Positions 8,051 to 17,248 are shown, numbered from the stretch's first letter. The stretch: 64,000 nt of DNA from Nocardiopsis flavescens (GCF_900141985.1 NZ_FQZK01000008.1:124001-188000), one strand, 5' to 3'. Notes: generated by a model from the letters alone, not told the origin. Made by a program: numbers and translations.

Positions 8051-10312
8051 TTGCCCTCCCCCGGAACACCCGTCCCCCGATCGAGTGAGCAGAGCGCCGC
8101 CGAGGCCGCGGAGCGGCAGCCGCCGCGTGACGGAGGCGAGCCCACCCAGGCCGCCGCCCTGGCCCTGGCCCGCCTGGCCCCGGGGCTGTTGACGTCGGCC
8201 TTCGCCGTACCGCTGCTGCCGGTGGTGGTGCTGGGGTCGGTGCTGTTCGCGCTCCTGGTCCCGCAGCGGTTCGCGTGGACCGACGGGCCGATCGTCTTCA
8301 CCGCCGGTCCCGCCACCGCCCCGCTGACCGGTCCGGAGTCGGCCGCGCTGGCGGTGTTCGCGCTGGCGCTCCCCCTGGCCCTGGGGATCTCCCTGACGGC
8401 GGCGCTGGTGGTCGCGACCGCCTCCTGCCTGGACGTGCCCGTGAGCGCGCGGACCGCCGTCCGCTGGGCGGCGCGCCCCCGGCGGGCCACCGGAGCCGCG
8501 GTGCTGGCCGCCGCCCTGTTCCTGGCCGCCCCGGTGCCGGCGCTGGTGGTGGCCGAGCGGTTCACGGTGCTCTGGGGACTGGCGGCCGGCGCGGTCCCCC
8601 TGTGGGCCGCGACCGTCCTGGCCCACCGGGCAGCCCGGCTGGTCGCCGGTCCGCCCCGTGCGGCGGGGCCGCGCACCGGGCGTGCGTGGTGGCCGGTCCC
8701 GCGGGGCCGCATGCCCTCCTACACGCTCCGTCCCGCCGTGACCGTCGTCACCACCCTCGCGGTGGCCCTCCTGGTCGGCTGGGGAACGTCCTTCCTGCCC
8801 GGACCGCCCCCGTTCCGCTGGACCACGGCGCTGTTCCTCGTGGGGGCCGTGTGCGTGGCGGGCGGTTCCTGGCTGGCCGCGCTCCTGGTGACGGGGGCCA
8901 TGGAGTACCGGGACTCCGACTCCCCGGGTGCGGTCGGGAACGAGCACGGGGAGGAGCGCGCGGCCCGGCGGGACGCCTCGGTGGAGGAACTGCGCGCGGC
9001 CCTGCTCGGGCCCCTGGCCCCCGCTCCGGCCGGTGGGAAGGCCTCGGAGTCCCGGCTTCGGAACGCCTTCCCGGTACTGGGGGCGGCCGTGGCCGCGGTG
9101 CTGGTCCTGCCCGGTGCGCTGTGGGTGCGCCCGGGCGAGCCCGTCGACTTCTCGGTGGAGTACGTCTCCATGGACAGGGGACAGTGGCCCGGGTGGGATG
9201 TCCTGAACATGGCCGCCTTCGATGACGGCCTGAGACTGTCCGCACCGACGGTGGAACTGTGGTGCGCCCCCCGCTGCACCGTGGCACTGCACCCCCGGGA
9301 CGAGGAGGCCGAAGCCGGAGAGGGCACCCACTCCCGTGTCCCGGGCGGGCAGGTGCGCGCCGTCTGGGAGCGGGGACGCCCACCGGCGGACTCCGACGCC
9401 GACAGGGCATGGACGCTGACCCTGGGCACCGACTGCGACGCTCGGGGATGCCACGGCCCGGAGCAGGAGCTGGACACCCTGGAGGTCTTCGGAGACACCG
9501 TGCATGAGCCGGTGTACCTGGCCGACGTGGCCGAGTACGACGACGGCTTCCACGTGGTCTCGGCGTTCCCGGAGGACGGCGAGACGGCCGTCGACGTGCG
9601 TTCCTGTGACGAGGAGTGCTCGGCACCGGTCACCGTGGGCCGCTTCCCCGCCTCGACCGAACGGGGTCTGCCGGAACACCTCCTGGACACGGCGACCGGG
9701 CCCGCCGGAGAACCGGCGGCGACGCTCTACGACCGCAACACCGGCGCGGTGCACCTGCTCCGCTGCTCCGACACCGCCTGCACCGCCACCAGCAGCACCG
9801 AGATCGTCCCGCCGGCCGTCGCCGCCCACAACATCCTCCAACCGGCGGCGTGGGACGGGACACGGACCGGAGCCAGGACGGAGGTCCGCCCCGACGGCCG
9901 CCCGGTGGTCGCCTACCGGGCGACCGACGGTTCGGCCCGGCTCGTGGACTGCGCTTCCGCGGACTGCGCGGACTTCACGGAGCGGGTGCTCACCGGGCCC
10001 GGCTGGGAACAGCACCTGCCCGGCCTGGCACTGGACCCGCAGGGCCGTCCCGTGCTGGCGCTGGCCGACAGCGGCACGGCAATGCTCTCCCTGGTGGCCT
10101 GTACGGACACCGGATGCAGCGAGTGGGACAGCCTCGTCCTCCACGACGCCGTGCGGGTGCGCAGCGGTGCCGAACTGCTCATCGACGACGGGGGGCGCCC
10201 GGTGGTCGCGGCCTTCATCGACCCCGCCGCGGTCAGGGCCGACGGGTACGGCCTCAACGGTGTCGTGGCCCTGCACCGCTGCGCCGAGCCCGGATGCGGG
10301 CTCGGCGACTGA
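8051..10312 (+). CDS. Multi-pass membrane protein with C-x4-C propeller repeats
   Basis: About 753 residues from TTG at 8051, which has GAGG five bases upstream; longer frames start in non-coding-looking sequence. The first ~390 residues have about seven to eight hydrophobic segments (for example LLTSAFAVPLLPVVVLGSVL and WTTALFLVGAVCVAGGSWLA), and one more helix near 345-365 precedes the outer part. The C-terminal half repeats a blade ending in a cysteine pair: CAPRC, CDARGC, CDEEC, CSDTAC, CASADC, CTDTGC, CAEPGC, each near 'LALDPQGRPVLALAD'-like strands. This resembles the disulphide-stapled propeller repeats of large secreted actinobacterial proteins. No enzyme motif is seen. It is convergent with the lipoprotein gene, 10 bp apart. 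Confidence 0.7.
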   Translation: MPSPGTPVPRSSEQSAAEAAERQPPRDGGEPTQAAALALARLAPGLLTSAFAVPLLPVVVLGSVLFALLVPQRFAWTDGPIVFTAGPATAPLTGPESAALAVFALALPLALGISLTAALVVATASCLDVPVSARTAVRWAARPRRATGAAVLAAALFLAAPVPALVVAERFTVLWGLAAGAVPLWAATVLAHRAARLVAGPPRAAGPRTGRAWWPVPRGRMPSYTLRPAVTVVTTLAVALLVGWGTSFLPGPPPFRWTTALFLVGAVCVAGGSWLAALLVTGAMEYRDSDSPGAVGNEHGEERAARRDASVEELRAALLGPLAPAPAGGKASESRLRNAFPVLGAAVAAVLVLPGALWVRPGEPVDFSVEYVSMDRGQWPGWDVLNMAAFDDGLRLSAPTVELWCAPRCTVALHPRDEEAEAGEGTHSRVPGGQVRAVWERGRPPADSDADRAWTLTLGTDCDARGCHGPEQELDTLEVFGDTVHEPVYLADVAEYDDGFHVVSAFPEDGETAVDVRSCDEECSAPVTVGRFPASTERGLPEHLLDTATGPAGEPAATLYDRNTGAVHLLRCSDTACTATSSTEIVPPAVAAHNILQPAAWDGTRTGARTEVRPDGRPVVAYRATDGSARLVDCASADCADFTERVLTGPGWEQHLPGLALDPQGRPVLALADSGTAMLSLVACTDTGCSEWDSLVLHDAVRVRSGAELLIDDGGRPVVAAFIDPAAVRADGYGLNGVVALHRCAEPGCGLGD

Positions 10313-10322
10313 TCGCGCACCC

Positions 10323-11498
10323 TCAGAGGTTGACCACGAACAACCGTGCGTTGTCGCAGCGCACCGCTTCCGGCAGGGGCGGGGGGTACTCGACCCGCAG
10401 AGCGTCCGGAGCACATGTGACGGACACGGCCTCCGCGGTTCCCCCGCCCCGGTTCGACAGGGTCCTCGTCCCCACTCCGGACAGGGCCTCCCACCGGCCG
10501 GGGTGGATGTCATAGGAAGGGATCGTCAGGGGGACGGGCCGGGCGGCACCGTCGCCCTCCTCGTCGAAAAGTTCGCCCGGGCGATAGGCACCCGGCCAGA
10601 AACCAGGTTCTCGTCGGTACTCGACACCGGACTCCGGGGCTGCCAGCTCCGCCCCGGAGAGCCCGTCGAAGCGCTGCGCGTCGACCGCCTCCCAGTCGCT
10701 GTGCGGGGTCTCCTTGCTCCAGGCGATGATGTCGAGGGACCCGTCCGCGAACCAGTGCGTCCGATCATGGAGGGCGTCCGTGAGCCATGGAAGGCGTGTC
10801 TCGACCCGCCAGAGCTCGTCACCGCTGATCGGGTCCATGCCGAAAAAGCCGTTCTCGGAGTGCCGGAGCACCACCGCCCCGCCCTCCTCCGCGATCCCCA
10901 CCAGGTGGGCCCTGGAGACCCCCTCGATGGTGTCGGCCAGCACCAGACGGGCCGTCTCCGTACCGTCTTCGGAGTCCAGGACCACGAGTTCGTCGAAACC
11001 CTCGAAGAGGTGACGGCCGTCCTGGAGCCCGACGAACACGCGGTCTCCGGTCCGAGCGGCAATGTCGACCTGCTTGGGGGCGCCCCGGCGCAGGTCCGCG
11101 GTCCAGAGGTGCCGACCGGTCTCCAGATCGTGGACGAGCACAAGGTCGTCGGAGAAATGGTGCAGCGCCCCGTCGGAGACAAGTCCTCTGAGATGGTCGC
11201 TTCGGTTCAGCCGGCTGCGGGTGTCGAAAACGACCTCAGGTTTCCTGAGCCCGACGTAGTGCACTCCTTCCAGCGGCACCGACCAGCGCAGGGCGCCGGG
11301 CTCGGTGCAGTCGGCGCCGTCGCGCTCACCGTCCAGGCACAGCAGGGGCTCCTCGGCGCTGAGTTCCGAGGGCGGGTGGTCGAACAGGCCCTGGTCCGGT
11401 TCGACGCCCCCTTGGGGCAGCGCGATCCGCAGCGGAGAGCAGCCTGTGAGCGCGGTGGCGAGGAGGGCTATCGGGAGGAAGACCATGGGGGTACGCAC
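10323..11498 (-). CDS. PQQ-type propeller lipoprotein
   Basis: 391 residues from GTG at 11498. The N-terminus MRTPMVFLPIALLATALTGC is a lipoprotein signal with lipobox LTGC, so the protein should be anchored to the outer face of the membrane. Propeller strands include LVLVHDLETGRHLWTADL, ELVVLDSEDGTETARLVL and FFGMDPISGDELWRVET; a cysteine pair near residues 54 and 64 may form a disulphide. It probably acts as a scaffold or ligand-binding partner of the two neighbouring propeller membrane proteins. No catalytic signature is present. Confidence 0.75.
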   Translation of the reverse strand: MRTPMVFLPIALLATALTGCSPLRIALPQGGVEPDQGLFDHPPSELSAEEPLLCLDGERDGADCTEPGALRWSVPLEGVHYVGLRKPEVVFDTRSRLNRSDHLRGLVSDGALHHFSDDLVLVHDLETGRHLWTADLRRGAPKQVDIAARTGDRVFVGLQDGRHLFEGFDELVVLDSEDGTETARLVLADTIEGVSRAHLVGIAEEGGAVVLRHSENGFFGMDPISGDELWRVETRLPWLTDALHDRTHWFADGSLDIIAWSKETPHSDWEAVDAQRFDGLSGAELAAPESGVEYRREPGFWPGAYRPGELFDEEGDGAARPVPLTIPSYDIHPGRWEALSGVGTRTLSNRGGGTAEAVSVTCAPDALRVEYPPPLPEAVRCDNARLFVVNL

Positions 11499-11816
11499 GC
11501 TGGGTCATCTTAGCCCCAAACACCCCTTACCGTCAGATCGGTCGGGTCCAGGGGGCGCTCAGGCGCCTCCGGGGGCGGTGCCGTGCAGGCGGGCGGCGCG
11601 CCACCGCCGTCGCAGTGCCGGATCTCCAGGGTGCCGGGGTACTTCCCCGGCGCGCACGGACGCGGCGTCGGCGATGGCCTGGGCATCGGGCCCCGGGACG
11701 TCTCCGGGCTGACCATGACCCACCGCGCGCCCGACGAACGGCACGTCACCGAACGCCGGGCACGGCCGACCGGAGCCGGTGGCGACGGGCCGGTACAGGT
11801 CCGCCGCCACCGCCGG
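11499..11816. other. Gap between lipoprotein and LamG genes, with direct repeat A
   Basis: It contains repeat A (11687-11761). On the minus strand a frame ending at 11510 has coding-like codon use (LEIRHCDGG, then PPPEAPERPLDPTDLTVRG) and could be the 3' end of a lost secreted-protein gene, but no proper start is present. Otherwise nothing was recognised. Confidence 0.4.
11687..11761 (+). repeat. 75-bp direct repeat A flanking the LamG gene
   Basis: Matches 14177-14251 at 72 of 75 positions by eye; all three differences are transitions. The copies lie on either side of the LamG gene in the same orientation. Confidence 0.8.
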
Positions 11817-13949
11817 TCAGACGGGTGGGAACCCCATGGAGATCAGGTTGACGTCATCCTCCAGAGCGACCCCCTGGTGGACCTGCACGACGGCGATCCC
11901 CCCTGTCCAGTGGCGTTCGGCCGCCGTCCCTGCGGTGCCGGCACCGATGAGGACCCCTCCGTCAGCGTTCCAGGAGCCCTCGCGCCCGACGGCCTCCTGG
12001 GAGACCCCGTCGACGTAGAGGGTCAGGGTCCCGTCGATGTGGTCGTACGTTCCGGCGACATGGACCCACCGGCCGGTCCGGGCCGACGACCTCGAAGCCG
12101 CACGGTGGGTCTCGGCTCCCGGAGCGTCCTCGACGGCGGTCTCGAAGAACCACCTCCCTGTCGAGGAGTCGTACCCCAGGGCGAAGCCGTCGGTGTCCTC
12201 CCCGCTCTGGGAAAGGAACACGGCGTCGCGGTCCGCGTCGTCCAGGCGCACCCACGCGGACGCGGAGAATCCGTTGTCCGTTCGCACGGCCGGGCCTTCA
12301 GTACTCAGGTGAGCGGTTCCGTCCAATCGGGCGCTGGGGTCCCGGGTCACCGGGTTGCGCTCGCCGTTCCACACTTCTGCCGGATCCCCGTGCAGCGTGG
12401 CGTCGAGGCCGTGGTCCGAAGCGTCCGCGGCGACCGTGCCCCCCGTCTCGTTCAGATGCCAGACGCCCTCCGGGACGACGGGCCTGGTGGCGGCCTCCCA
12501 GACCTCGGAGCGGCCGGAGAAAGTGGTCGTGGTGTCCTCCGTGTACAGGAGGCGGTCCCAGACCAGGACGTGGTCGACGGCGCCGGGCCACCCCGGCCCC
12601 TGCGGCCCGTGCCCGCCGCCGATCACGAAGGCGCCCTCGGCGTTCCAAGCCCCATCGTGTTCGGCGGCGCCCTGGTGGGAGCCGTCCACGTACAGGCCGA
12701 GTTCCCCGGTGTCCGCGTCGTGCACGCCGATCAGCTGGGTCCAGGCGCCGGTGCGCACCGGCGCGGTGGACGAGACGCGGGTGTGCGCCGCGGCCGGGTC
12801 GTCGGCGGTCGGGGCGTCGAAGTACCACGCCTTTTCGTCTGCGTCGTAGCCGAGCCGGAACCCGCTCACGGCCTCGCCGTCCTGGGAGAGCACGACCGCG
12901 TCGTCGCCGGTGTCGTCCAGGCGCAGCCACGCGGAGACCGTGAAGGTGCCGTCCGTGTCGACGACGGGGGCCTCCGTCCGCAGGGCACCGTTCGCCGTGG
13001 AAACGGCCGTGCCCGCGAGCCGGTACTCCGTGCCGCCTTCGTGCACTCCGGCTCGGCCCCGGGTCCAGTCGATGCCGCCGACGGCCGTGGCGACGCGGTC
13101 GTCGACCATGGCGTCGGCCGAGGCGTCCCCCTCCCCCTCGTCCAGGGGGAAGTGGGCGACGGGGTCGGCGGGCGGGGCCACCCCGAACGTGTGGACCAGC
13201 CCGCAGCCGGAGGAATTGCCGTAGGCGTCCACGCTCCTGGCGTGGAGGAGGTTCGGACCGCTTCGTGAGGGCGTGATGGAGACCGTCACCGGTCCGCCCG
13301 GCGTCTCGGGCTCGACCCGGGTCTCACAGGCACCCTGGAGGCCGTAGTCGTAGGCCACGGCCGTGTCCACGCCGTTGCCGTCGAAGGTGAACGCGCCGGG
13401 CTTCCCGGGCGCCCCGTGGAACCGGTTGTCGTTCGGGTAGTCCTCGGAGGTGACCGAGGGCGGTGACGCGGGCTTTGCCGTGCTGATCTCGATCCAGCAG
13501 TACGCGGACCACTCCCCCGCCGTCCGGGTGTCGTGGGCACGGGCGCGGTAGCCGATCAGGGTCTTCTCGGGCAGGTCCCGGGCCGTGACCGACCGGCCCG
13601 GCGGCGCGGCCCCGGGGCTCTGCGTGGTGTACGCGGACTCCGCGCGCCCCCAAGGCTCCCCGGAGTCCTCCGGCCCCCACTCGAACTCGGCCTTGACCTG
13701 CTGGGAGACCCCGGTGGCGGCGGGGTCGGGGTCGGAGAACACCCCGGCCAGGGTGAGCTGGGTGCTGTTGAGGAGGGTGGGGTTCGTCCTGTCGGTGGAG
13801 CAGGCCTCGCCCCGGGCGGTGAGGGAGGCGGTGTCGGGCCGGTCGGGGGGACGGTTCTCGTTCGCGGACGCGGGGGCCGGCCCGAACAGGGAGGCGACCA
13901 GGGCGAGGACGGCCGCGGCCGCCGCCGAACGGGTCAGGGAACGACGCAT
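11817..13949 (-). CDS. Secreted protein with two LamG (concanavalin-like) domains
   Basis: About 710 residues from ATG at 13949 (a GTG 12 bases upstream is possible). A Sec signal peptide with twin-Arg-like start MRRSLTRSAAAAAVLALVAS ends near ASA at ~30. A fibronectin-like/Ig-like region (~35-270) precedes two LamG domains (~275-490 and ~500-700), each with the typical ending 'WxHVAGTYDxxxGTLTLYVDG', SWNADGGVLIGAG and 'WTGGIAVVQV'. LamG modules bind sugars or proteins; there is no catalytic domain, so this is probably a surface adhesin or substrate-binding protein. It is bracketed by near-identical 75-bp direct repeats. Confidence 0.8.
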   Translation of the reverse strand: MRRSLTRSAAAAAVLALVASLFGPAPASANENRPPDRPDTASLTARGEACSTDRTNPTLLNSTQLTLAGVFSDPDPAATGVSQQVKAEFEWGPEDSGEPWGRAESAYTTQSPGAAPPGRSVTARDLPEKTLIGYRARAHDTRTAGEWSAYCWIEISTAKPASPPSVTSEDYPNDNRFHGAPGKPGAFTFDGNGVDTAVAYDYGLQGACETRVEPETPGGPVTVSITPSRSGPNLLHARSVDAYGNSSGCGLVHTFGVAPPADPVAHFPLDEGEGDASADAMVDDRVATAVGGIDWTRGRAGVHEGGTEYRLAGTAVSTANGALRTEAPVVDTDGTFTVSAWLRLDDTGDDAVVLSQDGEAVSGFRLGYDADEKAWYFDAPTADDPAAAHTRVSSTAPVRTGAWTQLIGVHDADTGELGLYVDGSHQGAAEHDGAWNAEGAFVIGGGHGPQGPGWPGAVDHVLVWDRLLYTEDTTTTFSGRSEVWEAATRPVVPEGVWHLNETGGTVAADASDHGLDATLHGDPAEVWNGERNPVTRDPSARLDGTAHLSTEGPAVRTDNGFSASAWVRLDDADRDAVFLSQSGEDTDGFALGYDSSTGRWFFETAVEDAPGAETHRAASRSSARTGRWVHVAGTYDHIDGTLTLYVDGVSQEAVGREGSWNADGGVLIGAGTAGTAAERHWTGGIAVVQVHQGVALEDDVNLISMGFPPV

Positions 13950-14176
13950 CAGGGGGATCACCCGTCTATCCGGCCCTCAAGGGACCAGAGGAGGAAACAG
14001 GTCGAAAAGCATAGGAAACCTATACATAAGTGAAAGGCCGCCACCATACTTTTCCGTTTCCCGCGGCCCCCCTGGCCGCAACCGGTCACGCCGCGGGACG
14101 CCGCGCCCCCGGAACCGCTGCGGGACCGGGGCCGCACCGAGGAGTACCGGCGACGGCCGGCGCATCCGGGCACCGA

Positions 14177-14251
14177 CGGGCCCCGGGACGTCTCCGGGCC
14201 GGCCACGACCCACCGCGCGCCCGACGAACGGCACGTCACCGAACGCCGGGC
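14177..14251 (+). repeat. 75-bp direct repeat B flanking the LamG gene
   Basis: Second copy of the element at 11687-11761, same orientation, 72/75 identical. It ends one base before the left arm of the paa terminator hairpin. Confidence 0.8.
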
Positions 14252-14252
14252 G

Positions 14253-14289
14253 CCCCGGCCGGAGTCCCCGCGGGGGGCTCCGGCCGGGG
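14253..14289 (-). terminator. Terminator of the paa operon
   Basis: CCCCGGCCGGAG (14253-14264) pairs perfectly with CTCCGGCCGGGG (14278-14289) around a 13-base loop, seven bases beyond the paaI stop. The right arm faces the gene end, as expected for a stem-type terminator without U tract. Confidence 0.65.
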
Positions 14290-14295
14290 GCGGCG

Positions 14296-14697
14296 TCAGG
14301 CGCGGGCGGGCAGGGTGCGGCTGCGTCCGCGGAACTCGGCGACGACCTCGCCGCCGCGGCGCACGGTGACGTCGTAGAGGCCGCTGCGCCCGAACACCGT
14401 CCGCTCCTCGGCGGTCGCCACCAGCAGGTCGCCCTCCCGGGCCGGCGCCACGAACGTGACGTCGGCGCCCGAGGCCACGGTCACCCCGCGCCCGTCCACG
14501 TTGCAGGCGCAGGCGAACGCCGTGTCGGCCAGCGTGAACACGAACCCGCCGTGGGCGATCCCGTGGCCGTTGACCATGAGCGGCCCCACGGCCATCTCCA
14601 CCACCGCGATCCCGAGGTCGGCGCGCACCAGGCGCATCCCCAGGTTCTTGGAGGCCCGGTCGGCCTCGAACATCGTCCAGGCGGCCTCGTTGCGCAC
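14296..14697 (-). CDS. paaI: Hydroxyphenylacetyl-CoA thioesterase (hotdog fold)
   Basis: 133 residues from GTG at 14697 behind GGAGGGA; a GTG at 14715 overlapping the paaE stop is an alternative. A hotdog-fold thioesterase that removes CoA from dead-end products of the phenylacetate pathway, freeing sequestered CoA. The motif VNGHGIAHGGFVFTLADTAF carries the HGG turn and the catalytic Asp of the PaaI family. The C-terminal strand VTVRRGGEVVAEFRGRS also fits. It is last in the paaABCDE-I run, followed by a strong terminator, a frequent position for this gene. Confidence 0.92.
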   Translation of the reverse strand: MRNEAAWTMFEADRASKNLGMRLVRADLGIAVVEMAVGPLMVNGHGIAHGGFVFTLADTAFACACNVDGRGVTVASGADVTFVAPAREGDLLVATAEERTVFGRSGLYDVTVRRGGEVVAEFRGRSRTLPARA

Positions 14698-14711
14698 CGC
14701 TCCCTCCCCGC

Positions 14712-15812
14712 TCACGAGTCGAAGTCCACGGTCACGGCGTCGGTCTGGGGCAGCGCCTGGCAGGACAGGGCGTACCCGGCCGCCACCTCGGCCTCGTCCA
14801 GGGCGTAGTTGCGCAGCATGCGCACCTCGCCCTCGCACACCCTGACCCGGCAGGTGCCGCACACCCCGCCCTTGCAGGCGAAGGGCAGGTCGGGCCGGTA
14901 GCGCTGGGCGGCGTCCAGCACGGGCACCCCGCGCGGCAGGGTGAGCGTGGTGGTGCGCCCGTCCAGGACGACGGTGACCTCGCTGGACGGTCCGTCCACC
15001 CCCGGGTCCTCGTGGCGGGCCGTGGGCGGCGGCTCGGCCCCCTCGACGAAGAACAGCTCCTGGTGGACCCGCTCGGCGGACACCCCGCGCTCGGCGAGCA
15101 CCCGGCGGGCGTCGGTGACCATCTCGAAGGGCCCGCACAGCCACCAGTGGTCGGCGGCGTCGGCCGCCACGACGGTGTCCAGCAGCGCCCCCAGCTTGGC
15201 GCCGTCCAGGCGGCCGGTGAACAGCTCCGCCTCGCGCGGCTCGCGGGACAGCACGTGCACCAGCTCCAAGCGCGGGCCGTACGCGTCCTTGAGGTCGGCC
15301 AGCTCGTCGGCGAACATCACCGTGTCGCTGCGCCGGTTGCCGTACAGCAGCGTGACGTGGGAGCCGGTGCCGCGCAGCAGCGACGCCGCCATGGACAGCA
15401 CCGGGGTGATCCCCGACCCCGCCGCGACCATCACGTGGCGGGCGGAGGCGGACAGGTCCGGGCAGAACCGGCCGGTGGGCGCGCCCACCTCGATCTCGTC
15501 GCCGGGGCGCACCTCCTCCACCAGCCAGGTGGAGAACAGCCCGCCCGCGACCAGGCGCACGCCCACCCGGGGCGCGTCGCCCGCGGGTGCGCAGATGGAG
15601 TAGCTGCGCCGCTCCTCGGCCCCGTCGACCTCCCGGCGCAGGGTCAGCGACTGGCCGGGGGCGAACGCGAACTCCGCGGCCAGGTGGTCGGGCACGTCGA
15701 AGCTCACGGCGACGGCGTCGTCGCACAGCCTCTCGACGGCGGCCACGCGCAGCCGGTGGAACACCGACCCGCGGCGCGGGGCCGCGGGGGCGTCGGTGAC
15801 GGGTGTGGTCAC
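14712..15812 (-). CDS. paaE: Phenylacetyl-CoA epoxidase reductase subunit
   Basis: 366 residues from GTG at 15812. PaaE takes electrons from NADPH and feeds the di-iron centre of PaaA. Domains in order: FAD-binding barrel with RRSYSICAP (~residues 72-80), nucleotide-binding domain (AAGSGITPVLSMA, then WWLCGPFEMV), and a C-terminal plant-type 2Fe-2S ferredoxin with CKGGVCGTCRVRVC (~315-328) and the last Cys in ALSCQALP. The gene starts four bases upstream of where paaD stops. All cofactor residues look intact. Confidence 0.96.
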   Translation of the reverse strand: MTTPVTDAPAAPRRGSVFHRLRVAAVERLCDDAVAVSFDVPDHLAAEFAFAPGQSLTLRREVDGAEERRSYSICAPAGDAPRVGVRLVAGGLFSTWLVEEVRPGDEIEVGAPTGRFCPDLSASARHVMVAAGSGITPVLSMAASLLRGTGSHVTLLYGNRRSDTVMFADELADLKDAYGPRLELVHVLSREPREAELFTGRLDGAKLGALLDTVVAADAADHWWLCGPFEMVTDARRVLAERGVSAERVHQELFFVEGAEPPPTARHEDPGVDGPSSEVTVVLDGRTTTLTLPRGVPVLDAAQRYRPDLPFACKGGVCGTCRVRVCEGEVRMLRNYALDEAEVAAGYALSCQALPQTDAVTVDFDS

Positions 15813-15814
15813 GG

Positions 15815-16333
15815 TCAGATCTCCTTGACGTGCTCGAACGGTTCGAGGCAGGACCTGCAGCGGTGCAGCGACTTGCAGGAGGTCGCCCCGAACCGGGACA
15901 GCTCCTCGGTCTCGGACGACCCGCACAGCGGGCAGTGCGGGACGGTCCGGGTGGGCAGCAGGGTCAGCGGGACGGGCCCGGCGTCCCGGCGCGGGGCGGC
16001 CCCCGGCGGGGAGATGCCGTGCTCGGCGAGCTTGCGCCGCCCCTCGTCGGTGATCCAGTCGGTGGTCCAGGCCGGGGACAGCTCGGTGCGCACCTCCACG
16101 GCGTCGAACCCGGCGGCGCGGACCGCCCGGTCGACGTCCGCCCGCATCTCGGCCAGGGCCGGGCAGCCGGAGTAGGTGGGGGTGATCCACACCTGGACGG
16201 CGCCCGCCCCGTCGACCTCCACCCGGCGCAGGATGCCCAGGTCGGCGAGGGTGAGCATGGGAAGCTCGGGGTCGGTGACGGCCTCGGCCGCGGCGCGGGC
16301 GCGCGCGGCCCCCCGGGCCGGTGCGGCGGTCAC
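15815..16333 (-). CDS. paaD: Phenylacetyl-CoA epoxidase assembly protein (DUF59)
   Basis: 172 residues from GTG at 16333 (GTG at 16336 also possible), with GGAGG inside the paaC end. PaaD is needed for maturation of the epoxidase, probably its iron or Fe-S centre. The N-terminal half is a MIP18/DUF59 domain (VTDPELPMLTLADLGILR, TYSGCPALAEM). The C-terminal tail is a four-cysteine zinc-ribbon-like element (CPLCGSSET, CKSLHRCRSC). It overlaps the paaC stop (GTGA), so translation is coupled. Confidence 0.94.
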   Translation of the reverse strand: MTAAPARGAARARAAAEAVTDPELPMLTLADLGILRRVEVDGAGAVQVWITPTYSGCPALAEMRADVDRAVRAAGFDAVEVRTELSPAWTTDWITDEGRRKLAEHGISPPGAAPRRDAGPVPLTLLPTRTVPHCPLCGSSETEELSRFGATSCKSLHRCRSCLEPFEHVKEI

Positions 16334-17208
16334 CACGTCGCCTCCGGGTGCTCCCGGGCCACCCGCTGGAGCTCCTCCAGCAGGGGGGCCAGCTCGGCGG
16401 TGTGGCGGCCTTCGCGCCCGGCGACCGTGCCCTCGGGGAAGGGGCCGGGGGCCGGCAGGGTGGCCTCGGTGAGGACCCGTGTGAGGACGGTGTGGACCTC
16501 CTCGCGGACGTCGGCGGGGTCCACGGCGGCGCCGCGGGCCGCGAGGCGGGACTCGACGGGGTGGGCGGCGAACAGCTCGCCGGTGAGCGGCCACACGTCG
16601 GCGACGGCCTCGGCCGCGCGCTCGTGCGAGTACGGGGTGCCGTCGCCCAGGCGCAGCGCCCAGGACACCGCGTACTCGCGGTGGTAGGCCAGCTCGTTGA
16701 CGCCCTTGGCGGCGATGGCCGCGACCACGGGGTCGGCGCTGTCGGCCAGCCGGGTGAACAGGGCCAGCCGGTGGCTGGAGAGCACCAGCAGGGTGACGAC
16801 GGCGCGGGCGAAGTCGCCGCGGGGCGCCTCGGCCAGGTGCACGTTGCGGAACTCGCGCGGCGCGCGCCGGTAGGCGAAGGCGTCCTCGTCCCGGCCGGTG
16901 CCGTCGGCCTGCCCGGCGCGGGCCAGCAGCAGGCGCGCCTGGCCCAGGAGGTCCAGGGCGATGTTGGCCAGGGCCACCTCCTCCTCCAACTCGGGCGCGT
17001 CGGTCACCCAGTCGACGAGCCGCTGGGCCTGGACCAGGGCGTCGTCGCCGAGCATCTGGCAGTACAGGGCCAGGTCGGCGCCGTCGACCCCCTCGGGGAG
17101 GGTGGTGTCGACGCCCGCGAGGGCGTCGGTGAAACCGGTGCCGAAGGCCCAGCGGGCGTCGCCGTCGTGCTCTTCGACCAGGCCGGTGAAAATGTTGTCG
17201 CCGCTCAT
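16330..17208 (-). CDS. paaC: Phenylacetyl-CoA epoxidase structural subunit
   Basis: 292 residues from ATG at 17208. A ferritin-like helical protein that forms the PaaA-PaaC core; it lacks a complete di-iron site and acts as scaffold. Recognisable parts are YCQMLGDDALVQAQRLVDW (~48-66), ANIALDLLGQARLLL (~80-94), and AKGVNELAYHREYAVSWALR, which keeps part of the family helix. It overlaps paaD by four bases and is 40 bp downstream of paaB. Confidence 0.95.
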   Translation of the reverse strand: MSGDNIFTGLVEEHDGDARWAFGTGFTDALAGVDTTLPEGVDGADLALYCQMLGDDALVQAQRLVDWVTDAPELEEEVALANIALDLLGQARLLLARAGQADGTGRDEDAFAYRRAPREFRNVHLAEAPRGDFARAVVTLLVLSSHRLALFTRLADSADPVVAAIAAKGVNELAYHREYAVSWALRLGDGTPYSHERAAEAVADVWPLTGELFAAHPVESRLAARGAAVDPADVREEVHTVLTRVLTEATLPAPGPFPEGTVAGREGRHTAELAPLLEELQRVAREHPEATW

Positions 17209-17248
17209 GTGCTCTGTTCCTCGTCGCCTCGTCGTCCCGGGTCGCCGC

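Larger units (their letters stand above)
13950..14295. other. LamG promoter region, direct repeat B and paa terminator
   Basis: A locally AT-richer run around 14005-14045 (CCTATACATAAGTG) is the likely LamG promoter on the minus strand. It is followed by GC-rich filler, repeat B and the paa operon terminator. No coding frame was accepted. Confidence 0.5.

Noticed and set aside
11687..14251. LamG gene as cargo of an insertion sequence
   Set aside because: The flanking repeats are direct, there are no terminal inverted repeats, and no transposase is encoded inside or next to the block.
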